Source of the DNA: Fimbriimonadia bacterium
GTDB taxonomy: Bacteria; Armatimonadota; Fimbriimonadia; Fimbriimonadales; Fimbriimonadaceae
Length of the DNA stretch: 64,000 bases
Direction: 5' to 3'
NCBI GenBank assembly: GCA_030427425.1
Contig: JAUICQ010000002.1
Coordinates: forward strand, 121,269-185,268
The notes below the pieces were generated by a model, which saw only the letters and a list, made by a program, of their open reading frames with translations, did no database searches and was not told where the DNA came from. Positions 55,337 through 63,728 of this stretch are shown piece by piece. Position 1 is the first letter of the stretch, and each line of letters opens with the position of its first letter. A program made the translations under genes and the position numbers.

Positions 55337-56374
55337 CTACTTTCCAATGATATTCGTGAAACTATCGCTCACAACCTTGGAGGCATATTCTAGCAGAGGT
55401 ATACAAAAATCGTAATCCATCCTAGTTGGACCGATTATCGCCAATACTCCTGCTTCTTCTACCCCTATATGGAAAGGTTGCTTCAAAAGCGAAAAAGGCT
55501 GCATCATAATATCATCATGTTCCTTTCCAATAACTACCTTTTTAGCAGTGTATTTTTCACTAGTTAACATGCCTGCAAGCGAACTTATATTACGGAGAAG
55601 ATCCAGTGAATGCTGCTTAAATTCTATATCCCTATCAACCTCGGGCTGAGCGAACAGATACTCCTCTCCATTCATTATTACCTCAGCACAAGTAAATTCG
55701 GAAAAAATTAGTGCTATAGACTTCGATATAACGGATAGGCATTCCCCAAGCTTCGCATTGCCCTCTGCAGATAGTCGGCTTAATATATTTAATATGTCTT
55801 GAATGTTTTTCCCTTGTACAGATGTAACAAGCAATCTGTTTATCTCGCTTACCATATCAGAATCAAGTTTCATAGGAAATTCTATAATTCTATTTTCTGC
55901 ATCTCCATTACTAAAAACAATTACCAACAGAGCTCTATGAGAACCTATGTTACTAAGAACAACGTTAAGAACATTAAGATTTGTATTCTTATATATGCAT
56001 GCAGCACATAACAGCTTTGTAAATCTGGACATCTGATAGGTTACATCTAGAAGAGTCTCCTTCAACAGTTCCCCTTCAGCAATAGCTTTTTCTATGTTAC
56101 CTTTCGTGGTTTTCTTAGGATTCCGTTTCGAAATTAAATGATTCACATAGTACCGATAGCCCAAGTGTGTTGGAATCCTCCCAGCACTGGTATGAGGTTG
56201 CTCCAAAAAGCCAAGATCTAACATCTCAGAAAGCTCATTACGTATCGTAGCACTCTTAACGCCAAAACCATACTTCTCAGCTAGATACGTACTACCAATG
56301 GGTTCTGCAGTAAATATATACTCAGTCACCAAAGCTTTTAATATATCTCCCTTTCTATCGTTTATGGAATACAT
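55337..56374 (-). CDS. hrcA: Heat-inducible transcription repressor HrcA
   Basis: HrcA represses class I heat-shock genes (groE, dnaK) by binding CIRCE sites. The 345-residue protein has the winged-helix N-terminus (DRKGDILKALVTEYIFTAEPIGSTYLAEKYGFGVKSATIRNELSEM, residues 6-50) followed by LEQPHTSAGRIPTHLGYRYYV, the family signature, and a GAF-like dimerisation domain. The gene stands alone, not in the usual hrcA-grpE-dnaK cluster. A CIRCE element was searched for in its upstream gap (56375-56464) and not found. Confidence 0.94.
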   Translation of the reverse strand: MYSINDRKGDILKALVTEYIFTAEPIGSTYLAEKYGFGVKSATIRNELSEMLDLGFLEQPHTSAGRIPTHLGYRYYVNHLISKRNPKKTTKGNIEKAIAEGELLKETLLDVTYQMSRFTKLLCAACIYKNTNLNVLNVVLSNIGSHRALLVIVFSNGDAENRIIEFPMKLDSDMVSEINRLLVTSVQGKNIQDILNILSRLSAEGNAKLGECLSVISKSIALIFSEFTCAEVIMNGEEYLFAQPEVDRDIEFKQHSLDLLRNISSLAGMLTSEKYTAKKVVIGKEHDDIMMQPFSLLKQPFHIGVEEAGVLAIIGPTRMDYDFCIPLLEYASKVVSDSFTNIIGK

Positions 56375-56464
56375 CTTATTAAATTTATTTTACTACATTA
56401 AGCACTTTTTATTAAACAAACCTAGAAAAGAGCGATGCTACTAAACAAACTCAAACCCTATGTG

Positions 56465-56893
56465 TTACTTATAAAACGTAATTCTCCACTTATCAATCCC
56501 GTATTTATTGTCTGTTGCTAAGTCATCAAATGCAGACAAAGAGTACCTTTCTCTAAAAAATATGCTAGAACTAGTCAGGATAAATCTTTTTTCTTCAGCT
56601 TCTAAGTATAGCCAGAGATGGTAATTGCGATTATCATTATCTATAAAGATACGCACATCAATCAGTTTGTTCTTTATAGCATCATAAATTTGATTTACGT
56701 TCCATTCGTATTTTTTACCGTCTATTAATAATGAATACTTTTTTTCTGAAAACCCGCCTCTAGAATTCAATAGTGTAGTACTGCGAGAACCACCACTAAC
56801 TCCGCTATCACAGCGATTAGTACTTTCACACCCAAATATCAGACCAATTAAAACAACGATTATTCCTGTTTTATACAGATTTTTTATATCCAT
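56465..56893 (-). CDS. Small lipoprotein of unknown function
   Basis: The ATG at 56893 begins MDIKNLYKTGIIVVLIGLIFGC, a lipoprotein signal with Cys22. An upstream opening (56962) would put the signal inside the protein. The 142-residue product has a short Ser/Gly linker and a mature domain with repeated beta-strand patterns (KKYSLLIDGKKYEW; YHLWLYLEAEEKRFIL) and ends WRITFYK. The family is not recognised. It lies between hrcA and rpe on the same strand but with gaps on both sides. Confidence 0.72.
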   Translation of the reverse strand: MDIKNLYKTGIIVVLIGLIFGCESTNRCDSGVSGGSRSTTLLNSRGGFSEKKYSLLIDGKKYEWNVNQIYDAIKNKLIDVRIFIDNDNRNYHLWLYLEAEEKRFILTSSSIFFRERYSLSAFDDLATDNKYGIDKWRITFYK

Positions 56894-57039
56894 ATAACTA
56901 TAATTGGATTTACGGAAAACAACTACAGTTGCAACCGTTTTTTTATAATTGTTAAGAAGCAAATATATAGACTCAACACTTGAATTTAACTAGTTTATTT
57001 TAGTTTCTTTCAGTCTATTAATACGAAATCTGAAACACT

Positions 57040-57699
57040 CTATTCAAGCCCAACAGCTCTTTCCAGGGTTTCATAATTCTCTGTCCATACATCATCTTTA
57101 GCCAAATAACTTCCAGCGACCAAAATATTGGCTCCAGCGGTGGCTGCAAACGGTGCAGTGTATTCATCAATACCTCCATCTACTTGGATATCTAAATCCG
57201 GAGCTATTTTCCGTAATATTTGAACTTTACGTAGAGTACTCTGTATTAATTTCTGACCTCCCCATCCCGGGTTCACAGTCATCACAGTTACCATATCTAC
57301 ATCCTCCAGTATCGAGAGGATACTCTCTATAGGTGTAGATGGATTAATCGCTACGCCAGCCTGTATACCTCTATCATTAAGAATCTGAATTAATCGGTGA
57401 GCATGGTTCGTAGCTTCTATATGGAATATAATACGTCTACAGCCAGCATCTATAAAACTATCAAAATGTTTTTCGGGATTATCTACCATCAAGTGTGCTT
57501 CATAGAGAAGACCTTCCTTCTTGGGCAGATGGCTCACATAGTGTGCACCAAATGTAATTGGGGGCACGAAATTTCCATCCATAATATCCAGATGGACCAG
57601 AGAGAGTCCCTGGTGGCAGAGATCTTCTATAAATGCTTCTGTTTTAAACGGATTAATGCTCAGTATAGACGGAGCTATGATATTGCTTTTCTTGCTCAT
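57040..57699 (-). CDS. rpe: Ribulose-phosphate 3-epimerase
   Basis: Rpe interconverts ribulose-5-phosphate and xylulose-5-phosphate in the pentose phosphate pathway. The 219-residue TIM barrel has the metal histidines and acids: LDIMDGNFVP, EAHLMVDNP, MTVNPGWGGQ and DGGIDE. Length is normal. The ATG overlaps the stop of the upstream kinase-like gene (ATGA). A PASTA-kinase gene next to rpe recalls the prkC-rsgA-rpe cluster of Firmicutes, here without rsgA or the phosphatase. Confidence 0.96.
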   Translation of the reverse strand: MSKKSNIIAPSILSINPFKTEAFIEDLCHQGLSLVHLDIMDGNFVPPITFGAHYVSHLPKKEGLLYEAHLMVDNPEKHFDSFIDAGCRRIIFHIEATNHAHRLIQILNDRGIQAGVAINPSTPIESILSILEDVDMVTVMTVNPGWGGQKLIQSTLRKVQILRKIAPDLDIQVDGGIDEYTAPFAATAGANILVAGSYLAKDDVWTENYETLERAVGLE

Positions 57700-59882
57700 A
57701 CCTCTGTCTCTAGGTTCACCTTAGGTTCTTCACTATTTTTCTTCGCAGGAATATTTTTTCCAGAGTCTTGGCTTGACTGGCTTGACTGATTTGGCTGATT
57801 AGACTGATTAGATGGTCTTACCTGGCTTACCGACCCCTGTTTCTGCGTACTACTTGCAGCGGAGCTAGTCTGAGCATTACCAGTAGTAGCTGTTGCAGAA
57901 GGAGTTTGCTGCTGCTGATTAACCTCATTAGCAGTAGCATTACTAGAATTCACTCCACTATTTATAGCAGGAGGAGCAGTAGCAGGAGCACTAGATGGCT
58001 CTGTTGCATTTTTCACGATTGTTCGTTGGTGCACTCCATCAAAATAAATTCGGAACATCACCTGATTACCAAAACCTTCCACCTGCTTCTCTATTTTTTC
58101 TGCTTTTTTATGCAATTTCTCGTAGACAGTTTTTGTCTCTATTTCATCAATCATGTCTATTCTAAGCAGCACAGGTTCTTGTGAATTTGGAACATTTATT
58201 TTAAGAGTGTAAGGATTTTTCTGTATTCCACCCTCTCTAACCTGCCGAGGAGCACCGGAACTAAGCCATACTTTAATATTTTTACCTTTCTCAGCTTTCA
58301 ATCCGCTTTCAGGCTCTTGCCTGGCAATCATATTAATAGGAATTGCAGTGCTCGTTGTTCTATTAGGCATCTCTTCAATGTTAAGCGACAAATTGGCAGC
58401 CATAGACCTTGCTTCATCAATACTCAAACCCTTGAAATTTGGCACCTGGGCAAACTTACTTCCAGAACTTACTGTAACATAAATGGTCGATCCTTCACGT
58501 ACACTATATCCTGGAACAGGGTTCACATCAAGTATCACTCCTTCTCCATATTTTTCATTTGTTTCACGGTTATTGATACGCAAAGTAAGCTTTAAAGCAT
58601 TAAGTTTATCCCTAGTCTCCTGAATATTCATCCCTACAATATTTGGCATAATATGTAACTTGGGCTGATTCATGTTAAAATAGACCCAACCACCACCAAT
58701 GCTAAGCAGTGCAAACACGCAAACATAAACTATACCTAGCAACCATTTTGGAATACTAGAACTACCACTCTGTTTTCTTCTCTTAGACAATTTTTGCTCC
58801 TCTTCACAAGCAACACTCATCTTTGGTGCTACCTGATTTGTATCCTGACAGGGGATTTTCTCTTCTCTAGTTATCTTTATTAAAGAATCTCTACTACTCT
58901 CTTTATTAGTATACAACTGCATATATTGCGATTGTTTTCTTGCTTCTTCATCCTTGATCTTAACTCTTGTATCCTGGTAGTTACTATCATCTCTCACTTT
59001 AGGGACATGTGTATGAGATAAAGATGGAAGATGAACAGGTTTCCCAAATTTACGGGCATCACGGATACATCTACAGTCTGCGATTAATAAACGGATATTA
59101 TCATATCTATCTTCAGGATTTTTCGACAAGCATTTCCTAACAATATACTCATAGTAATCAGGAATATCAGATAAATACTTAGATATCTTGGGAATAGGAG
59201 CTGATATATGTTTTTCCTTGTAACCCTCATAAGAATCTGCTACAAAGGGAGTTCTTCCAGTAAGCAATTCATAAAACATCACGCCTAATGCATATATATC
59301 CGATTTATGGTTATGTCCGGTTCCAGAATAATATTCTGGAGACAAATAAGGCAATAATGGATATAATATAGCAGCCAGGGTAGAAGAATTCGCGTTATAT
59401 ACATTCCAAAAATAAGCATGGAGTATTTTCACATTACCATCTGATGCTACTACCACACTATCTGGTGACAGGCAACCATGAAACTTTCCTTTATGGTGAA
59501 GCTCGTCTAATCCTTCTGCAATGAAAAGGATTAGTTCTAAGCTTAACTGCTGAGAAAATGGTGCCAGTTCTGGTATGGTCTCTGAAAGCACCTCACCACG
59601 ATATAAATCGCTGATAATAATGATATCACCATCAACTACAGAGCACTCTATTAACTTCTCTAAACAAGGATGATGACAAGCATGAGAATGATATATTGCA
59701 TTATTAATAGCTTCAGTTACTGCAGAATTATGGTAATTGCTTTTCAATATCCTGACACATACATCTTTTGAAGCAACTCTATCCTTGGCCGAAAAAACAC
59801 GGAATAAGGGATGCTGAACTAACTCTTTTTTTAGTTCATATCTCATTTTTATTGTAGTTCCTTCAGTAAGCTGGACTATCAT
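57696..59882 (-). CDS. PASTA-domain Ser/Thr protein kinase homologue, predicted pseudokinase
   Basis: The start ATG at 59882 matches PknB-like starts (MIVQLTEGTTIKMRYELKKEL); GTG 59894 and ATG 59846 are alternatives. Of 728 residues, about 15-275 form a kinase fold (LPYLSPEYYSG as the APE region; DIYALGVMFYELLTGRTPF follows). Catalytic residues are gone: the VAIK lysine is R44; HRDxKxxN reads HGCLSPDS with C137 for Asp and S142 for Asn; DFG reads HAY (155-157); the glycine loop is missing. A membrane helix (about 390-415) precedes two extracytoplasmic PASTA repeats, then a Ser/Gln/Asn-rich tail. It should sense or bind peptidoglycan, or anchor partners, without phosphorylating them. It overlaps rpe by four bases. 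Confidence 0.87.
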   Translation of the reverse strand: MIVQLTEGTTIKMRYELKKELVQHPLFRVFSAKDRVASKDVCVRILKSNYHNSAVTEAINNAIYHSHACHHPCLEKLIECSVVDGDIIIISDLYRGEVLSETIPELAPFSQQLSLELILFIAEGLDELHHKGKFHGCLSPDSVVVASDGNVKILHAYFWNVYNANSSTLAAILYPLLPYLSPEYYSGTGHNHKSDIYALGVMFYELLTGRTPFVADSYEGYKEKHISAPIPKISKYLSDIPDYYEYIVRKCLSKNPEDRYDNIRLLIADCRCIRDARKFGKPVHLPSLSHTHVPKVRDDSNYQDTRVKIKDEEARKQSQYMQLYTNKESSRDSLIKITREEKIPCQDTNQVAPKMSVACEEEQKLSKRRKQSGSSSIPKWLLGIVYVCVFALLSIGGGWVYFNMNQPKLHIMPNIVGMNIQETRDKLNALKLTLRINNRETNEKYGEGVILDVNPVPGYSVREGSTIYVTVSSGSKFAQVPNFKGLSIDEARSMAANLSLNIEEMPNRTTSTAIPINMIARQEPESGLKAEKGKNIKVWLSSGAPRQVREGGIQKNPYTLKINVPNSQEPVLLRIDMIDEIETKTVYEKLHKKAEKIEKQVEGFGNQVMFRIYFDGVHQRTIVKNATEPSSAPATAPPAINSGVNSSNATANEVNQQQQTPSATATTGNAQTSSAASSTQKQGSVSQVRPSNQSNQPNQSSQSSQDSGKNIPAKKNSEEPKVNLETEV

Positions 59883-60042
59883 AATTTTTTCCACTTAAAA
59901 TATTGCAGTTTTTGTAATGTGTACTATTATCAATTTTACACTCTACACTCCTTTTTTTGTGGATTTAATTAGAATATATCCCCTCTTTTCAAGCTATAAG
60001 AAGATTCTCAAGGTAATTTTAAGATATAATATATTTATAGCT

Positions 60043-60134
60043 GGAGTGGTGTCCGAGTGGCCGAAGGAGCGCGATTGGAAATCGCGTAATCACTTACAAG
60101 TGGTTCGTGGGTTCGAATCCCACCTACTCCGCCA
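60043..60134 (+). tRNA. tRNA-Ser (GGA anticodon)
   Basis: The acceptor GGAGTGG pairs with CTACTCC. The anticodon stem CGCGA/TCGCG holds the loop TTGGAAA with anticodon GGA. A long variable arm (class II) and a T arm with GGTTCGAATCC follow. G73 and CCA are encoded, ending at 60134. It reads UCC and UCU. It ends eight bases from the convergent LRR gene. Confidence 0.95.
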
Positions 60135-60142
60135 TCAAATAT

Positions 60143-61645
60143 TTATAAAATCACACAACCGCAGGACTTATCACTAGTTCTTTCTGTAATTTCTCTAGTA
60201 TTTCCAGAAATTGTATTGAGAAATTTTCCATGTATTCTAAATACTCCATCCATACTCAGTAATGTACAATTTGTAATATTCAAGGAACTTAGATTTAGCT
60301 TCAGTAAGCTATTAATACAACTGTCTGATAAATTAGAATTACTTAAATTAAAAACACGTAGAGTGTTTGGTAAATTTTTGATTATATCCTCAAGCATACG
60401 TTCATTAAGACTTCTAGTACTAGACAAATCTAATGTTTGAATTTTCTTAAATCGCTTTCCTACAGGAATAATATTACCCCTAAGACATACATCACTTAAA
60501 TTCAAATTCAATATAGTATCACAAATACTATCAAGAATTTTCGAAACAGTTTCACTTTTTATTTTGCAACAAGAGCTTAAGTTTAACTCCTCCAAACAGT
60601 GAAACTTACTAATCAGCCCTGCAGCACTATCTGGAATAGAAGTACTCTCAAGGGACAAATGTCTCAATTCATCTGGTAAGTTACGTATAAGTTTACCAAA
60701 TGCTTTACCTGATAAACCTGTACATCTGTTCATGTTTAGTAACTTTAAATTTTTAAATTTCACAAAACATTCTATACAATTATCATCAATAATTAAATCT
60801 GACAGATATAATACTTCAAGAGTATCAGACAAGCCTCTTAATATACTACTTAATACCTGACTATTTATACCAGTACTGCTACTCAAATCTAGATGCTTCA
60901 ACTGTTTAAAACGAGTAATATCCCTAGATTGAATTCCTTCTAAGTTATTATTGTCTAAGTTTAACTGAGAAATATCGTCTGGAAATGCTCTTAAATTAGA
61001 AAGATGCGTAGAACTAGTGTGATCCAGATCCTCTTCTGAAGCACCTTTATTGCGTCCCTTCTTGCTTAATCGCCTACCGGCCATTGAAATACTATCACCA
61101 AGCCCTCTTGCTTCTGTACTATCCACAACAAACAATGATGCAAATGCATAATCTCCTAAATCTAAATCATCCATATGTTCTAATTCTGTACCTGTAACAT
61201 TAATCTGTATTAATTTATCAGATGATAATTTATTTAAAAATAATACTAATTCTTCGAAAGAATTTTTACAGCCTCGTAAACTTAATGTTTTTAATTCCCT
61301 AAGTGAAGCAATATATTCAATCATCTCTTCATCAATATATATATTGTTAACCGCTATAGCTGTTATACCGAAATTATAATTAGTATAAGAAGATAATTTA
61401 GATACTAATTCTTGCAGGCGTGCACATCTTAATACGTCATTGCTACTAAATATAGGTGCATTCTCCCAAACATCAGTACTACTATATAATGAAGGATCTA
61501 TACAACCTTGTTCTATTTGGCATTGAATTTTATTTAAAATTCTATCACAAGCATCACTGCGGGCTCTCCCAGAGCAATGCCCCGTTATACCACTATATAT
61601 TATAAGTGGTACAATCACCAGAATGGTTTTTAAATTATTTTTCAT
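60143..61645 (-). CDS. Secreted leucine-rich repeat protein ending in a CaaX box, copy 1
   Basis: The 500-residue protein has an N-terminal signal peptide (MKNNLKTILVIVPLIIYSG; a Cys follows but the GHC context is no lipobox). About ten leucine-rich repeats of cysteine-containing FBXL/AMN1 style fill residues 85-480 (for example LKTLSLRGCKN, LKLLNMNRCTGL, LEELNLSSCCKI). An acidic/basic linker sits near 175-215. The last residues TSDKSCGCVIL are identical to those of the neighbour at 61798. CVIL is a eukaryotic geranylgeranylation-type CaaX box. An effector that reaches host cytosol is the simplest reading but is inference. No F-box was found. Confidence 0.85.
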   Translation of the reverse strand: MKNNLKTILVIVPLIIYSGITGHCSGRARSDACDRILNKIQCQIEQGCIDPSLYSSTDVWENAPIFSSNDVLRCARLQELVSKLSSYTNYNFGITAIAVNNIYIDEEMIEYIASLRELKTLSLRGCKNSFEELVLFLNKLSSDKLIQINVTGTELEHMDDLDLGDYAFASLFVVDSTEARGLGDSISMAGRRLSKKGRNKGASEEDLDHTSSTHLSNLRAFPDDISQLNLDNNNLEGIQSRDITRFKQLKHLDLSSSTGINSQVLSSILRGLSDTLEVLYLSDLIIDDNCIECFVKFKNLKLLNMNRCTGLSGKAFGKLIRNLPDELRHLSLESTSIPDSAAGLISKFHCLEELNLSSCCKIKSETVSKILDSICDTILNLNLSDVCLRGNIIPVGKRFKKIQTLDLSSTRSLNERMLEDIIKNLPNTLRVFNLSNSNLSDSCINSLLKLNLSSLNITNCTLLSMDGVFRIHGKFLNTISGNTREITERTSDKSCGCVIL

Positions 61646-61797
61646 ATTGCAGTTTCCATGTTACAACAAGGTTGTCTGTTAATACAATATTACCATATAA
61701 AACAATAACTACTTATGCACTACATTATTATGAAGTTACATTAATACTTTATAATTTTGAGCAAGAAAATACTTTTTTAATTTCTTTCCATTCACAT
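61646..61797 (-). promoter_or_regulatory. Upstream region of LRR copy 1, homologous to that of copy 2
   Basis: CAATATTACCATATA (61685-61699) lies 40 bases before the start codon and is exactly repeated before copy 2 (63478-63492), again 40 bases before the start. A second block, TGAAGTTACATTAAT (from 61731), aligns collinearly with TGAAGCTATATTAAT (from 63524). The shared region is about 120 bases, so a promoter was duplicated with the gene. Confidence 0.65.
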
Positions 61798-63438
61798 TTA
61801 CAAAATTACACAACCACAAGATTTATCAGATGTTTCTATTATTACATCGCAAAGAGCAAAAGGAAACTTTTCTAACAGCCTAGACACTCCTTTACTACTT
61901 AATAAAGAGCAACCTGTTGTATTCAAAAAATTTAAATCTAATTTCAATATCCTCTCAATACTCATATCAGAAAAATAGGTCCCACTTACGTCTAATCTCT
62001 CTACGGTATCGGGTAAGTTGTTGAGAATTATTCCCACCCCGTATTTATCGATATTTTTATTATCAGATATATCTAATGCTCTTATATTCTCAAGCATTCT
62101 TATTCCTGGAATAACCTCCTCAGTAATCTTTACGCCTCTTAAGTGTAAAACCAACAATGAATGAGACATACTAGAAAGGACATCCGATAATATCTTACTA
62201 TTCACATTAGTGCAGCCATTTAAGTTTAACCCCTTCAAATCCCTAAATCGGGCCAGCTCCCTAGCACCTATGTTACTCATCTGAGTGTGGGCCAAGTATA
62301 AACATTCCATGCTATCAGGCAGTCTTGATAGCATGATAGCTAAAATATCATGAGACACCTGCTCACATCCATTCAAATTCAGTAACCTTAGATTTCTTAA
62401 CACTGTAATCGCTAAAGCACTATTATCTTTTAAATAAAAGTTTAATAAATATAATTTCTCAAACGTATCAGGCAAACCATTTAATATCTGGATTAATACA
62501 GTATCACTCATGCCGAAACTGTTACTCAAACTAAGCGACTCCAATCGATAAAAACGAGTAATATCTTCCGCTTCAATTCCGATTAAATTATTTTTTTCCA
62601 AATTCAACTGCCTAATGTCACTTGGCAACACTTGTAAATACTGCAGAACTGCCGATCCAGCTTTTTTCAAATTTCCTCTAGGTCGCCGTGGACGAAATAT
62701 CTTATCACTCGGAGATGCCACACTATCCGCCTCTAATTCATTCGCAACTATCTCTTCTACTTCCTCTAATGTTGGAGGCACATCTACATCTAGAGAAAAA
62801 TCTGAAACTAATCCAGCATGTTCACTCGCTAATAGAGAAGATATATCCGCAAAACTTGCTGGCGATTCCGAATAATCACAACTATCCCTAAAATCTAAAA
62901 CTCTACACGGATAATCTACTACTAGAAATAACCCTTTGGGCAGATATCTTAATCCACTTATGCCAACTTTTTCTATCTCAGTATCACTTACATTAATCTC
63001 CTTCAGTTTGTTAGATTGTAATTGCACCAATAGGCCTATCAATTCTTCTGAACTATTTTGACAACCTATTAAACTTAAATATTCTAAACTCGTTAATGAA
63101 GCTATAAAATGAAGTGCCGATGGAGGAATTAATACATTCTCAATTGCTATTGTCTTTATCGCAAAACAGTATCCAGGATCTCTTATTAAGTTAGCTATAC
63201 TATTTTGTAGAGAAGCAATCTCATTTAGTTCATCTAAACCTGAAACACATATATCAGTCCATGTAGTAGCTATACTGTATTCATCATAATCCAGTGATGA
63301 ATTGTTTAAATCACATTTAATATTTTCTACTAATTTTCTGTAAGGAGTAGGTTCGTCTTCCAACGTACAATATCCAATGTTACTACTATGGACTACAAGA
63401 TATATAAGCCACAGAATAGTTTTTAAATTATTATTCAT
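61798..63438 (-). CDS. Secreted leucine-rich repeat protein ending in a CaaX box, copy 2
   Basis: The 546-residue protein is a paralogue of the preceding gene. It has a signal peptide (MNNNLKTILWLIYLVVHSS), LRRs (LEYLSLIGCQN, LRLLNLNGCEQV, LKGLNLNGCTNV, IRALDISDNKNI) and an extra acidic insertion (about 215-260, VPPTLEEVEEIVANEL) before the second LRR block. It ends TSDKSCGCVIL like copy 1. Of these 11 codons, seven differ between the copies and all changes are silent, while most of the rest of the proteins has diverged. This is a sign of selection on the tail. Arrangement in tandem with homologous promoters indicates gene duplication. Confidence 0.85.
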   Translation of the reverse strand: MNNNLKTILWLIYLVVHSSNIGYCTLEDEPTPYRKLVENIKCDLNNSSLDYDEYSIATTWTDICVSGLDELNEIASLQNSIANLIRDPGYCFAIKTIAIENVLIPPSALHFIASLTSLEYLSLIGCQNSSEELIGLLVQLQSNKLKEINVSDTEIEKVGISGLRYLPKGLFLVVDYPCRVLDFRDSCDYSESPASFADISSLLASEHAGLVSDFSLDVDVPPTLEEVEEIVANELEADSVASPSDKIFRPRRPRGNLKKAGSAVLQYLQVLPSDIRQLNLEKNNLIGIEAEDITRFYRLESLSLSNSFGMSDTVLIQILNGLPDTFEKLYLLNFYLKDNSALAITVLRNLRLLNLNGCEQVSHDILAIMLSRLPDSMECLYLAHTQMSNIGARELARFRDLKGLNLNGCTNVNSKILSDVLSSMSHSLLVLHLRGVKITEEVIPGIRMLENIRALDISDNKNIDKYGVGIILNNLPDTVERLDVSGTYFSDMSIERILKLDLNFLNTTGCSLLSSKGVSRLLEKFPFALCDVIIETSDKSCGCVIL

Positions 63439-63669
63439 ACTGCATTTTCCATGTTTCTACAACGTTATCACTTAATGCAATATTACCATATATAATACTT
63501 ACTGCTTCTGGAGCACGATTCCCTGAAGCTATATTAATTTTTTATACTTACAAGCAAGAGAGTACTTTCTAGATTTCATCCGATTATAAAGTACTGTTAT
63601 TTCCCTGAAGATTTATCGATATTCTAACATATTAAACATATAATCAACCATAATAGAAAGTCATAAAAA
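63439..63669 (-). promoter_or_regulatory. Upstream region of LRR copy 2
   Basis: It holds the repeated block CAATATTACCATATA (63478-63492) and the collinear TGAAGCTATATTAAT (from 63524) described for copy 1. CCCTGAAG occurs twice (about 63521 and 63613). No gene was seen. Confidence 0.55.
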
Positions 63670-63705
63670 AACCAGTTTGAACCTACTTATAAGTTCAAAC
63701 TGGTT
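63670..63705 (-). terminator. Intrinsic terminator of the gene ending at 63729
   Basis: A perfect 13-bp stem (AACCAGTTTGAAC 63670-63682 with GTTCAAACTGGTT 63693-63705) has a ten-base loop and, on the minus strand, is followed by a run of Ts. Confidence 0.9.
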
Positions 63706-63728
63706 AAAATAACCTTAATAACTACTTA

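Noticed and set aside
56375..56464. CIRCE operator upstream of hrcA
   Set aside because: Fragments resembling GCACT and GAGCG are present but not as the required 9-bp repeats with a 9-base spacer.
61560..61645. Lipobox at the N-termini of the LRR proteins (GHC and GYC)
   Set aside because: The residue before Cys is His or Tyr, not Gly, Ala or Ser, so lipidation by signal peptidase II is unlikely.
60143..63438. F-box domain in the LRR-CaaX proteins
   Set aside because: No LPxxxLxxIFxxL-type motif was found before the repeats, so mimicry of FBXL2 can only concern the LRR and the tail.
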